DNA from: Bog-473 sp963754445
GTDB lineage: Bacteria > Actinomycetota > Acidimicrobiia > Acidimicrobiales > RAAP-2
Direction: 5' to 3'
Length of the DNA stretch: 64,000 bases
NCBI GenBank assembly: GCA_963754445.1
Contig: CAVWFT010000002.1
Location: 1,364,001-1,428,000 of the forward strand
How positions within the stretch are numbered: position 1 is the stretch's first letter; the number at the start of each line of letters is the position of its first letter. The notes under the pieces were generated by a model. The model was not told where the DNA came from and did not search any database. It worked only from the letters and a program-made list of their open reading frames with translations. Positions 32,868 through 41,280 of this stretch are shown here, in pieces. The position numbers and the translations under genes were made by a program.

Positions 32868-34112
32868 ATGCCGGACAAGCCCCTTGTCGTCTCGGCCGAC
32901 GGCCATATCCTCGAACCCACCGATCTGTTCACGACGCGCCTGCCCAAGCACCTGCGCGATCGCGGGGTCTGGGAGGACGACTTCGAGATCGAACCACTCG
33001 TCGAAGGCGGTGCCCGAGCGTTCCGCCGGTTGCACACCCCGGGATTCGAGGGTTGGACCATCTCGCGCTACCGCCAGACGGGCGGCCGCACGCCCGAAGG
33101 CGATCCGGAGCTGATCCTCGAGGACCTCGACGAGGACGGGGTCGATGTCGGGGTCATGCATCCCAACCTCTCGCTCTTCGGGCTCTACTCCGACGACCAC
33201 GAGCTGTCGATTGCACACGCCCGGGTCTACAACGACTACATCATGGAGCGCTTCACCCCCTACTTCTCGCGGCTGGCCCCGACCGCTCCGATACCCCTCA
33301 GCGACGTCGAAGACGCCGTGGCCGAGATCGAGCGTGTCGCGGCCGGCGGCTTCCGGGCCATCCTGCTCCCGGCCACGCCGCCCAAGCCGTATTACTCGCG
33401 GGATTTCGACCCGGTCTGGGCCGCGGCCCAGGCGAACGGTCTCCACGTCTTCATCCACACCCAGACGGGCGGCGTCAAGGTCAACGATCCCGAGGCCATC
33501 ACACTCAAGGTGGTGATGGAGAACGCGCAGCAGGTCAATCAGCCGATGACCGAGAAGGCGGCGGCAAAGCGGATGATCACGCAGTGCATCTACAGCACCA
33601 TGGTGCCGCAGCAGGTGATCTGCCAGCTGGTCGGCGGCGGCGTCCCCGAGCGCTATCCCGACCTCCACTTCGCACTCATCGAGTTCAACGCACATTGGTT
33701 GGCATCACTGGTGGGCAGCATGGACAAGTGCTGGCTCACCGGGATCGGCCAGGACGCGGACTGGTGGCTCGGAGTGTGGGACGACAAGCTCCCGGCCGAT
33801 CGGCAGACCGGCATGGCGCAGCTCTTCCGTCTGAACGAGAAGTGGCCCTACCCGTTGATGCCCAGCGAGTACGTCCGTCGCCAGTTCCACGTTTCGTTCC
33901 AGGACGACCCGGTCGCCGTGGCCTGTCGGCACATCACCGGCCTCTCGACCATTGTGTGGGGCAACGACTACCCGCACGCCGAAGGGACCTTCCGAGGCAG
34001 CCGCCAGCTCATCGCAGAGCAGTTCGCCGGCATTCCCGACGCCGAGCGTGACGCCATGCTCGGAGGCACGCTCGGTGGGCTCCTCGGATTCAAGGCATCG
34101 GTAGCCGCCTGA
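32868..34112 (+). CDS. Amidohydrolase-family metal hydrolase (copy 2)
   Basis: A 414-residue amidohydrolase-2 protein starting at ATG 32868. SADGHILEP provides the N-terminal DxH metal motif intact, HVFIHTQTGGVKV a barrel histidine, and IVWGNDYPHAEGTF the C-terminal Asp with the downstream His. The layout resembles copies at 3.0 and 43.9 kb, but this one retains canonical DGH. Decarboxylation or hydrolytic ring/ester cleavage are the usual reactions. Its stop overlaps the next gene by four bases (CTGA), so the SDR that follows is probably translationally coupled. Confidence 0.87.
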   Translation: MPDKPLVVSADGHILEPTDLFTTRLPKHLRDRGVWEDDFEIEPLVEGGARAFRRLHTPGFEGWTISRYRQTGGRTPEGDPELILEDLDEDGVDVGVMHPNLSLFGLYSDDHELSIAHARVYNDYIMERFTPYFSRLAPTAPIPLSDVEDAVAEIERVAAGGFRAILLPATPPKPYYSRDFDPVWAAAQANGLHVFIHTQTGGVKVNDPEAITLKVVMENAQQVNQPMTEKAAAKRMITQCIYSTMVPQQVICQLVGGGVPERYPDLHFALIEFNAHWLASLVGSMDKCWLTGIGQDADWWLGVWDDKLPADRQTGMAQLFRLNEKWPYPLMPSEYVRRQFHVSFQDDPVAVACRHITGLSTIVWGNDYPHAEGTFRGSRQLIAEQFAGIPDAERDAMLGGTLGGLLGFKASVAA

Positions 34113-35023
34113 CCGAGCGGAACCCCCTCGAGCATCGCTTCGACGGGCGGGTCGCCGTCGTCACGGGCGCAGGTCGGGGGATCGGACGCGCCTACGCGCT
34201 GCTGCTGGCCGCGCGAGGTGCTGACGTCGTCGTCAACGATCGCGGGGGGTCGATGGACGGGGTAGGCGCTGACGCCGGACCCGCCTCCGAGGTGGTGGCG
34301 ACGATCACGGCGGCCGGCGGATCCGCCGTGGCCGACACGGGAGATGTGGCCACAGCCCTGGGAGCCCAGTCCATCGTCGATGCCGCCGTCGCGCGCTTCG
34401 GCCGGTTGGACATCGTGATCAACAATGCGGGGATCATGCGCTGGGCTCGCTTTCCCGACGTGGACGAGGAGAGCATGGTGCAGCACCTGGCAGTGCATAC
34501 CCTCGGTTCGTTCCACACGGCCCGGGCGGCCTGGCCACATATGGTCGAACACGGCTACGGACGCATCGTGATGACCACGTCGAGCGGCATGTTCGGACTG
34601 CCGAACAACACGTCGTACGCCACGGCCAAGGCCGCCGTGGTGGGGTTGACCCGAAGCCTCGCCACGGCCGGCGGGAAACAGGGGATAAAGGTCAACCTGA
34701 TCGCTCCGGCCGCGGTGACTCGGATGGCCGGCGGCGCGGGACCCGAGGCGATGACTCCCGAAGAGGTCGCCCCGATGGCGGCCTATCTGGCCCACGAGGA
34801 GTGCCCGGTGAGCGGGGAGATGTACGCGGCCGGCGCAGGACGCTTTGCCCGCATCTTCATCGCCACGACGCCGGGCTACGTCCACCCGGGAGCGGGTGCG
34901 ACGATCGAGGACGTGGCGCAGCACTGGGGTGCCATCAACGACGAGTCGGGCTACTTCGTGCCGCCGGACCTGATGGCCTGGTCGGCCGCGTTCATGGACC
35001 ACCTGGAAGCCGCGAGCGAGTAG
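34109..35023 (+). CDS. SDR-family oxidoreductase with apparent CTG start
   Basis: A 304-residue short-chain dehydrogenase of the HSD17B4/multifunctional-enzyme type. VAVVTGAGRGIGRAYAL, VVVNDRGG, IVINNAGIM and TSSGMFG... SYATAKAA give the full cofactor and catalytic set. No ATG, GTG or TTG precedes the Rossmann motif in frame; the first ATG (34253) would delete TGAGRGIG. CTG at 34109 overlaps the preceding stop as CTGA, matching the GTGA and ATGA overlaps elsewhere in the window, so it is the probable start. It likely oxidises a hydroxyacyl-CoA or alcohol intermediate. Confidence 0.82.
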   Translation: MTERNPLEHRFDGRVAVVTGAGRGIGRAYALLLAARGADVVVNDRGGSMDGVGADAGPASEVVATITAAGGSAVADTGDVATALGAQSIVDAAVARFGRLDIVINNAGIMRWARFPDVDEESMVQHLAVHTLGSFHTARAAWPHMVEHGYGRIVMTTSSGMFGLPNNTSYATAKAAVVGLTRSLATAGGKQGIKVNLIAPAAVTRMAGGAGPEAMTPEEVAPMAAYLAHEECPVSGEMYAAGAGRFARIFIATTPGYVHPGAGATIEDVAQHWGAINDESGYFVPPDLMAWSAAFMDHLEAASE

Positions 35024-35034
35024 CCGAGAGGCGG

Positions 35035-35802
35035 CTACTCGTCGAGGAGTTCGGGCTCCTCGGCCACCACCTGGTCGTAGAGGGGCTGGAACTGCGCCCA
35101 GCCGGCCCGGTGGCTCCCGGTCTGCCCGGCGGTCTTCGTCGCCACCTCCGGCCTGATCGGGATCGGTGTCCCCGCCGCCTCGGCGAGCAGCTGGCCCTGG
35201 CAGGCTCGCTCCATCGTGATGAACCACCAGGCTGCCTCGTCCACCGTGCGCCCGACGGTGAGCAGCCCGTGATTGGCCAAGATGGCGGCCTTGCACTCGC
35301 CCAATGCGTGGGCAATCCGCTTGCCCTCCTCGATATCGAACACGGCGCCCGTGTAGTCGTCGAAGACGGCGTGGTCTTCGTAGAACGCGCAGGCGTCCTG
35401 GGTAAGTGGGTCCAGGCGCCGGTGGAGCGACGACCAGGCCTTGCCGTTGACCGAGTGCGCATGCGCAGCCGAGATGACGTCAGGGCGCGCCGCGTGGATC
35501 TGAGAGTGAATGACGAAGGCGGCCTCGTTGAGGGGCCATGTGCCCTCGACGATCTCGCCGTTGTGATTGACCAGCAACAGGTCTTTGACGCGGATCTGCC
35601 GGAAACTCATGCCGAGCGGATTGACCCAGAAATGGTCTGGCCGTTCCGGATCGCGGGCGGTGATGTGACCAGCCGTGCCCTCGCCGAAGCCGAATCGGCC
35701 GAAGAGCCTGAACGCGGCCGCCAGGCGCTGCTTGCGATGGCGACGTTCCTCCTCCACGCTTTCGAAGCGGGGGAACGTGTGGGGCTGGCGATCGGATGCC
35801 AT
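35035..35802 (-). CDS. Class II aldolase/adducin-family protein
   Basis: A 255-residue protein of the fuculose-phosphate aldolase/adducin head fold. It shows FGRFGFGEGTAGHITARDP, FWVNPLG, and the zinc-site histidines in VISAAHAHSVNGKAWSS (HAH) and AILANHGLLTVG. The family covers retro-aldol cleavage, epimerisation and decarboxylation. ATG 35802 gives the standard length. It is divergent from an acyl-CoA dehydrogenase across operator copy C. In this setting it may cleave a beta-hydroxy intermediate, but no substrate can be read from sequence. Confidence 0.88.
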   Translation of the reverse strand: MASDRQPHTFPRFESVEEERRHRKQRLAAAFRLFGRFGFGEGTAGHITARDPERPDHFWVNPLGMSFRQIRVKDLLLVNHNGEIVEGTWPLNEAAFVIHSQIHAARPDVISAAHAHSVNGKAWSSLHRRLDPLTQDACAFYEDHAVFDDYTGAVFDIEEGKRIAHALGECKAAILANHGLLTVGRTVDEAAWWFITMERACQGQLLAEAAGTPIPIRPEVATKTAGQTGSHRAGWAQFQPLYDQVVAEEPELLDE

Positions 35803-35820
35803 GAACCCAGTGTACGGGCT

Positions 35821-35843
35821 GTTGTACCGGTCAGTCCATAGAC
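35821..35843 (+). promoter_or_regulatory. Shared operator element, copy C, next to a leaderless-type -10
   Basis: TTGTACCGGTCAGTCC (35822-35837) contains the TGTACCGRYCRGT element. TAGACT (35839-35844) follows at once and stands seven bases before GTG 35852, so a transcript from it would start at or next to the codon. The operator would lie between -35 and -10 of the acyl-CoA dehydrogenase promoter and just upstream of the divergent aldolase. Confidence 0.55.
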
Positions 35844-35851
35844 TGGTCCTC

Positions 35852-37000
35852 GTGGACTTCAGCCTCAGCGAACCAGAGCGCGAGTTGGTGGATCTGTGCC
35901 GGGGGTTCGCCCAGAATGAGATCGCCACGCGGGCGCCGGCGGCCTGGGATGAGGCCCGGTGTCCGACGGACCTCCTGCGCGAGATGGGCCAACTCGGACT
36001 GCTGGGCATGTTGGTGCCCGAGCAATGGGGCGGTATCGGCATGTCGACGGTCGGCTTCGTCGCCGCCATGGAGCAGATCGGCCTGGCCGATCAGTCGGTG
36101 GCCGCGGCCTGGCAGGCTCATGTCACGATCGGCTCGCTGCCGTTGTTGCTCTTCGGTGATGACTCCCAGCGCGAGCGGTGGTTGCGGCCTCTGGCCGAGG
36201 GACGGGCGCTCGGTGCGTTCGGCCTCACCGAGCCCGATGCCGGCTCCGACGCCCGGGGCATCCGGACCAGGGCCGCACGTCGCGACGGCGGTTGGTTGAT
36301 CAACGGGCGCAAGACGTTCATCTCAAATGCCGGCACCGACATGTCATTCGGGGTGACCTTGCTGGCCCGTACCGACGCCGGCGACGCCGGCGTCTCGTCC
36401 TACGCCAGCTTCGTCGTCGAAAAGGACACCGCCGGCTTCACCCAGGGTCCGAAGATGCGGGGGATCGGATGGCGCGGTCTCGACACGCGCGAGCTGTATT
36501 TCGATGACGTCTGGGTGCCGGACGAACACCTCGTCGGCGATCCCGCCATGGGGCTCAGCCAGTTCTTGCGGACCCTCGAGGTCGGCCGCATTTCCATCGC
36601 CGCGCTGTCCCTGAGTTTGACCCAGGCCGTGCTCGACCTGGCGACCGACTACGCCCGCCAGCGCACGCAGTTCGGGCAGCCGATCTCGAAGTTCCAAGCC
36701 GTGCAGTTCAAGCTGGCCGACATGGCGACCGAGCTCGAGGCGGCCCGCTGGCTCACGTACCGGGCGGCTTCTCTGCGCGACGCCGGAGCACCGTTTCAAA
36801 AGGAGGCGGCCATGGCCAAGCTCAAGGCGAGCCGCCTTGCCGCCTGGGCCGCCTCGGAGGCGGTGCAGATTCACGGTGGACTGGGGTACATGCTCGACAC
36901 CCCGGTCGCCCGTTTCTACTGCGATTCGAAGGTCCTCGAAATCGGGGAGGGGACAAACGAGATCCAGCACCTGGTCATCGCCCGCTCGCTCGGCTGCTGA
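35852..37000 (+). CDS. Acyl-CoA dehydrogenase
   Basis: A 382-residue flavoprotein of standard acyl-CoA dehydrogenase length. It has FGLTEPDAGSDARG (FAD and substrate loop), a WLINGRKTFISNAG strand, the FAD-binding QRTQFGQPISKFQAVQFKLA helix, and VLEIGEGTNEIQHLVIA, where the Glu of the E-G-T motif is the catalytic base seen in MCAD-type enzymes. It introduces a trans-2,3 double bond in a CoA thioester. GTG 35852 is used because the upstream ATG 35801 would translate through the operator. It appears to be monocistronic. Confidence 0.92.
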   Translation: MDFSLSEPERELVDLCRGFAQNEIATRAPAAWDEARCPTDLLREMGQLGLLGMLVPEQWGGIGMSTVGFVAAMEQIGLADQSVAAAWQAHVTIGSLPLLLFGDDSQRERWLRPLAEGRALGAFGLTEPDAGSDARGIRTRAARRDGGWLINGRKTFISNAGTDMSFGVTLLARTDAGDAGVSSYASFVVEKDTAGFTQGPKMRGIGWRGLDTRELYFDDVWVPDEHLVGDPAMGLSQFLRTLEVGRISIAALSLSLTQAVLDLATDYARQRTQFGQPISKFQAVQFKLADMATELEAARWLTYRAASLRDAGAPFQKEAAMAKLKASRLAAWAASEAVQIHGGLGYMLDTPVARFYCDSKVLEIGEGTNEIQHLVIARSLGC

Positions 37001-37011
37001 CGCCGCCGTAC

Positions 37012-38973
37012 TCAGACGGCCGCAAGTCGGCGGAGCGCCGCTGCGATGTCGGCTCTCCCGGGCAACCACGCCTTCTCCAGTTCGGGGGCATACGGCGGCG
37101 GGGTTGCCGCCGCACCTATCCGCTCGATCGGTGCGTCAAGGTCCCAGAATCCCTCTCGGGCGACCGTAGCGGCGATCTCGGCGCCGATACCGAAGGGAAC
37201 GACCGCTTCGTGAGCGACAAGCAGTCGGCTCGTCTTGTGCACAGAGTTCAGGATCGACTCCATGTCCAGCGGAGCAACGGTACGCAGGTCGATGACTTCG
37301 ACCGAGACGCCGTCGTCCTCGAGCTCGTCGGCCGCGGCGATCGCTTCGTGGACCATGCGCGAGACGGACACGACGGTGATGTCGGAACCGGGTCGCACCA
37401 CCGCGGCGCGACCGAGCGGGAGCACGAAGTCTTCCGGAGGCTGTGGACCCTTCGATCCATAGAGAAGCCGGTTCTCGATGAAGACCACCGGATTCGGGTC
37501 TTCGATGGAGGCACGCAACAGCCCGTAGGTGTCGGCCGGCGTCGAAGGCATCACCACGGTCAAGCCCGGAATGTGCGCCAGGAGGGCTTCGAGGCTCTGC
37601 GAGTGCTGGCTCCCAGAGGAGCGGCCCGCACCGAACTGGGTTCGGACGGTCAGCGCCATCTCGGCTGCTCCGCCGGTCATGAAAGGGAGCTTGGCCGCCT
37701 GGTTGAGCAACTGGTCCAGACAGACGCCGATGAAGTCGAGGTACATCACCTCGACCACCGGCCGCATCCCGGCCATGGCGGCACCGACGCCGAGGCCGAC
37801 GATGGCCATCTCAGAGATCGGGGTGTCGCGGACTCGATCGCCGAAGCGATCCTTCAATCCGCGGGTCAGCCCGAAGACGTTTCCCCCTGTACCCACGTCG
37901 ACACCCGCCACGAACACCTCGTCGTCGGCGGCCAGCTCGTATTCGAGCGCCAGGCGTATGGCATCCATGGTTCGGAACTGCGGTGCGTCGCCCGACGGAG
38001 CGGGCGGTTCCGGTCGCACGGTTCGCGGACGGAGCACGAAATCGAAAAGCGTGGTCGGAGAGGGCGCAACCTCGAGTCGCGCCCGAGCCAGCGCGTCGTC
38101 CAGTTCGGCATCGACCGCCGACTCGAGGGCATCGATCTCCTCTGGGGCCACACCGAGTCCGACTAGCCGCTCGCGATGGAGGACCAGGGGGTCACGTCGG
38201 CGCCAGGACTCCACCTCCTCCTCCGATCGATACCGCTGTGGATCGCCTTCGTAGTGGCCGTGCCAGCGGTAGGTCGTCGCCTCGACGAGCACCGGACCGC
38301 CCTCATGGCGAGTGATCACGACGGCATCGTGCATGGCCTGCGCCGTCGCCACGACATCGTTGCCGTCGACCCGCACGAATGGGATGGCGTATCCCTTGGC
38401 CCGACGTTTGAGCGATGCCGCGTTCTGGGCCTCGGTCGGGGAGAACTCGGAGTAACCGTTGTTCTCGCAGAAGAAGATCACCGGCAGTTCCCAGACCGAG
38501 GCCAGGTTCAGCGCTTCGTGGAAGGCGCCCTGGGGCGCCGCTCCGTCGCCGAAGAACGCCACGGCGACTTGGTCGCTGCCGTGGAGGCGCGCTGCCGTCG
38601 CGGCACCGGTGGCGATCGGAAGTCCGGCGCCGACGATGCCGTTCGCTCCGAAGATCCCCAGATGCGGGTCGGCGATGTGCATCGAGCCGCCCCGGCCGCG
38701 ATTCGTCCCGGCGTCGCGCGCCATCAGCTCGGCGAACATGCCGAAGGGGTCGAGACCCTTGGCCAGGCAGTGACCGTGACCCCGGTGGGTCGACGTGATG
38801 ACGTCGTCGGGCCTCAGGGGCCAGCAGGCCCCCACCGCGGACGCCTCCTGCCCGATGGAGAGGTGTACGAAGCCAGGAACTAGGCCATCGCGATAGAGCG
38901 CGGACACGCGCTCCTCGAACCCGCGGATGAGTGCCATGCGTCGCTGCATCTCCAGAAGGTCGGGGGTCGTCAT
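37012..38973 (-). CDS. Thiamine-dependent 2-oxoacid dehydrogenase, E1 alpha and beta fused
   Basis: A 653-residue fusion. The alpha half (1-330) has HLSIGQEASAVGACW, GANGIVGAGLPIATGAA and the ThDP motif GDG (142-144) through NN (171-172). The beta half (about 345-653) has FRTMDAIRLALEYELAADDE, GGNVFGLTRGLKDRFG and RTQFGAGRSSGSQHSQS. This is the layout of pyruvate/branched-chain/acetoin dehydrogenase E1, normally two genes. No lipoyl E2 or E3 gene is in the window. ATG 38973 is preferred because a longer form would run through operator copy D. Oxidative decarboxylation or thiolysis of a diketone are candidate roles. Confidence 0.88.
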   Translation of the reverse strand: MTTPDLLEMQRRMALIRGFEERVSALYRDGLVPGFVHLSIGQEASAVGACWPLRPDDVITSTHRGHGHCLAKGLDPFGMFAELMARDAGTNRGRGGSMHIADPHLGIFGANGIVGAGLPIATGAATAARLHGSDQVAVAFFGDGAAPQGAFHEALNLASVWELPVIFFCENNGYSEFSPTEAQNAASLKRRAKGYAIPFVRVDGNDVVATAQAMHDAVVITRHEGGPVLVEATTYRWHGHYEGDPQRYRSEEEVESWRRRDPLVLHRERLVGLGVAPEEIDALESAVDAELDDALARARLEVAPSPTTLFDFVLRPRTVRPEPPAPSGDAPQFRTMDAIRLALEYELAADDEVFVAGVDVGTGGNVFGLTRGLKDRFGDRVRDTPISEMAIVGLGVGAAMAGMRPVVEVMYLDFIGVCLDQLLNQAAKLPFMTGGAAEMALTVRTQFGAGRSSGSQHSQSLEALLAHIPGLTVVMPSTPADTYGLLRASIEDPNPVVFIENRLLYGSKGPQPPEDFVLPLGRAAVVRPGSDITVVSVSRMVHEAIAAADELEDDGVSVEVIDLRTVAPLDMESILNSVHKTSRLLVAHEAVVPFGIGAEIAATVAREGFWDLDAPIERIGAAATPPPYAPELEKAWLPGRADIAAALRRLAAV

Positions 38974-39013
38974 GGGCGGGGGACCAGGGTCAACGGCGTT
39001 CACGATCGTGTAC

Positions 39014-39032
39014 TGTACTGATCGGTACAAAC
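39014..39032 (-). promoter_or_regulatory. Shared operator element, copy D
   Basis: On the minus strand bases 39032-39016 read GTTTGTACCGATCAGTA, containing TGTACCGRYCRGT. It lies between the fused E1 gene and the divergent SDR pair, about 43 bases before the E1 start and 10-28 bases before the SDR start, so it could block both. Confidence 0.55.
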
Positions 39033-39041
39033 TGGAGCATG

Positions 39042-39821
39042 ATGCCCGAGCAGATCGAGATCCCCGACAGCTTTCCCCCTCCCGGCGTCGTCGCGGGAAA
39101 ACGGGTCGTCGTCACCGGTGCCGGCCGGGGACTGGGGATGCTCCTGGCCCATGCCTTCTCGGGTGCCGGCGCCTCCGTTGCCTTGGTGGCGAGGACCGAA
39201 CGTGACCTCAAAGCGGTGTCCGAGTCGCTGCCGGGACCGACGCTGGTCCTTTCCGGTGACGTGACGGACGAGGATTTCAACGAAGCGGTGGCCGACGCGG
39301 TCCAGGCGGAGTGGGGAGGCCTCGACGTGTGGATCTGCAACGCCGGCATCTCGCCGGTGGTTGCCGGACCGCGTGACACCGATCCCGGCGTGTGGCGTCG
39401 CATCCTGGAAGTCAACCTCACCGGTGCCTTCCTCGGGGCGCGGGCTGCGTCTCGAGTCATGGGTGACGGGGGTCGGTTGATCTTCACCGGTTCGGTACTC
39501 GGTGAACGTCCACGCAAGGGTCTGTCCGCGTACAGCGCATCGAAGGCCGGCCTGACGGCGTTGGCCAAGTCGCTGGCCCAGGATCTGGCCGCCTCGGGCA
39601 TCACGGTCAACGTGGTCGCGCCAGGCTGGTTCGACTCCCCGCTGGCCGATGGGTGGAAGAGCAGCCCCCGGCTGGCGGATGCCATCATCGGGCACACCGC
39701 CTTGAGACGGTGGGGCCGCTCGAGCGACCTGGCCGGCGCGTACCAATTCCTGGCCTCCGATGCCGCGGCCTTCGTGACGGGCTCGGTGCTCACGGTCGAT
39801 GGCGGGTATCTCCTCGTATGA
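39042..39821 (+). CDS. SDR-family oxidoreductase
   Basis: A 259-residue classical SDR. VVVTGAGRGLGMLLAHAF is the cofactor loop, CNAGISPV replaces NNAG, and the catalytic set reads FTGSVLGERPRKGLSAYSASKAG. The end NVVAPGWFDSPLAD and VTGSVLTVDGGYLLV are typical of FabG-like enzymes. Two adjacent ATGs occur (39039, 39042); GGAG just upstream suits 39042. The stop overlaps the next SDR start by ATGA, so the two dehydrogenases are coupled and may form a heteromer or act in sequence. Confidence 0.92.
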   Translation: MPEQIEIPDSFPPPGVVAGKRVVVTGAGRGLGMLLAHAFSGAGASVALVARTERDLKAVSESLPGPTLVLSGDVTDEDFNEAVADAVQAEWGGLDVWICNAGISPVVAGPRDTDPGVWRRILEVNLTGAFLGARAASRVMGDGGRLIFTGSVLGERPRKGLSAYSASKAGLTALAKSLAQDLAASGITVNVVAPGWFDSPLADGWKSSPRLADAIIGHTALRRWGRSSDLAGAYQFLASDAAAFVTGSVLTVDGGYLLV

Positions 39822-40573
39822 GCGCTTCGGCAGAGTTCGGACGCGTCGTCGCTGTCACGGGCGCCGGAGGCACGCTCGGTGCGGCCATCTGCCTCCGTTT
39901 GGCTGGTGAGCCCGATACCGCACTGGTCCTGAGCGACGTCTCGGACGACGCGCTCCAAGCCACCGTGTCGGGGCTCGCCGGGACGGAGGCCCCGGTCGCC
40001 ACCACCCTTGCCGACGTGAGCGACTTCGATCAGGTGGAAGCCGTGGTGACCCAGGCCGTCGAACGCTTCGGACGGCTCGACGTCCTCATCAGCAACGCCG
40101 GCGTGCTGGCTCCGAATGGTCGGATCCACAATCTGGCCGTCGAGGACTGGGAGCGGTCGTTCCGGGTCAATGTCCTCGGTGCGGTGAACGGCATCCGGGC
40201 GGCGGTTGGCGTGATGCGACCGCAGGGGTCCGGATCGATCATCCTGACCGCATCGGTCGCCGGGCTCACCGCGTGGTCCCACTCCGCTCCGTATTGTGCG
40301 ACCAAGGCAGCGGTCATTCAGCTGGCAAAGGTGGCGGCCGTGGAATACGCCCGTGACGGTATTCGAGTCAACTGCGTCTGCCCCGGCACCTTCCTGTCGG
40401 CCATTCACGAGGGGCTCCCGCAGGAGGCCCTCGACACCATCGCGGTGCGGCACCCGCTCGGACTCGGCGCGGCGGCCGACGTCGTCGGTGCGTATGCGTA
40501 TCTGGCGTCGGACGAGGCGCGCTGGACGACAGGGGCAGCCATCGTGGTCGACGGCGGCTATTCCGCGCCGTGA
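39818..40573 (+). CDS. SDR-family oxidoreductase
   Basis: A 251-residue classical SDR coupled to the previous one. It has VVAVTGAGGTLGAAICLRL, where the usual GxGIG is GTLG, then LISNAGVLAP, TASVAGLTAWSHSAPYCATKAA with Ser-Tyr-Lys, and TTGAAIVVDGGYSAP. The altered glycine motif and SNAG in place of NNAG distinguish it from its neighbour, so the pair is not a recent duplication. It is convergent with the TetR gene at 40586. An alcohol or hydroxyacyl substrate is likely. Confidence 0.9.
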   Translation: MSASAEFGRVVAVTGAGGTLGAAICLRLAGEPDTALVLSDVSDDALQATVSGLAGTEAPVATTLADVSDFDQVEAVVTQAVERFGRLDVLISNAGVLAPNGRIHNLAVEDWERSFRVNVLGAVNGIRAAVGVMRPQGSGSIILTASVAGLTAWSHSAPYCATKAAVIQLAKVAAVEYARDGIRVNCVCPGTFLSAIHEGLPQEALDTIAVRHPLGLGAAADVVGAYAYLASDEARWTTGAAIVVDGGYSAP

Positions 40574-40585
40574 TGCCGACTGCAC

Positions 40586-41203
40586 CTACGACTCGGGGTT
40601 GGCGATCCCTTGCATGAAGATGTCGGCGAACGGCTTGGCCACGGAGCGGGCGGTGAGCGAACCTCCCGGCTTGAGCCAGAGATAGGTGTAGTTGTGCATG
40701 CCGAGCCAGGCCCGCGCGGTCAGCCAGGGATCGACGTCTCGAAAATCCTTCGAGTCGACCCCAGCCTGCAGGACGGCCTCGACACGGCTCTCGTACTCGC
40801 GTCTCCGAAGCCGGAATCGTTCGGCCCTGTCGCCGGTAAGGGCGGGAAACTCGTGCAAGAAGACCCACACGTGATCGGGGTAACGATGAATGACGTCGAG
40901 GAGCTCGTCCCCCAACATCGCAAGCTGCGCCGGCGGTGTGCCACCCGCGGTGGCGACCCTGTTCGCTCCAGCCATCACCTCGTCCATGACGCGGTCGTGA
41001 ATGGCGGCCAAGAGCTCTTCCTTCGACCCGATGTAGTGGTACAGGGCACCCTTGCCCAGATCGTTGGCCGTGCACAGCTCCATGATTCCGGTGGCGTGAT
41101 AGCCCTGTCGGGCGAAGACGTGGGCCGAGGCGTCGATGATCGCTTCGCGTCGTTGCTCCCATTTGGGACCTCGGCGCGTGTCGCTGCTCACCTCGGTGCT
41201 CAT
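40586..41203 (-). CDS. TetR-family regulator
   Basis: A 205-residue TetR protein starting at ATG 41203. The DNA-binding region reads RREAIIDASAHVFARQGYHAT, then ELCTANDLGKGALYHYIGSKEEL, the recognition helix type of FadR/KstR2-like fatty-acid and steroid regulators. The C-terminal half is rich in aromatic residues (WLGMHNYTYLWLKPGG), compatible with an acyl-CoA ligand. It is the regulator nearest to the four shared operator elements and divergent from a CoA ligase, so it is a candidate controller; its own promoter lacks the element. Confidence 0.9.
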   Translation of the reverse strand: MSTEVSSDTRRGPKWEQRREAIIDASAHVFARQGYHATGIMELCTANDLGKGALYHYIGSKEELLAAIHDRVMDEVMAGANRVATAGGTPPAQLAMLGDELLDVIHRYPDHVWVFLHEFPALTGDRAERFRLRRREYESRVEAVLQAGVDSKDFRDVDPWLTARAWLGMHNYTYLWLKPGGSLTARSVAKPFADIFMQGIANPES

Positions 41204-41234
41204 GCCGCCGACGCTAGTGGGATTCGGACCCGGG

Positions 41235-41250
41235 GCACGGTTTCCCGTGC
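41235..41250. promoter_or_regulatory. Inverted repeat between TetR and CoA ligase genes
   Basis: GCACGG (41235-41240) and CCGTGC (41245-41250) are perfect arms around TTTC. The repeat lies in the 77-base divergent region, 31 bases before the ligase ATG and 32 bases before the TetR ATG. It may be that regulator's operator or a small hairpin in the leader. Confidence 0.35.
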
Positions 41251-41280
41251 TCACGGGGGGCGGTGTCGAGGAGGCGACCG

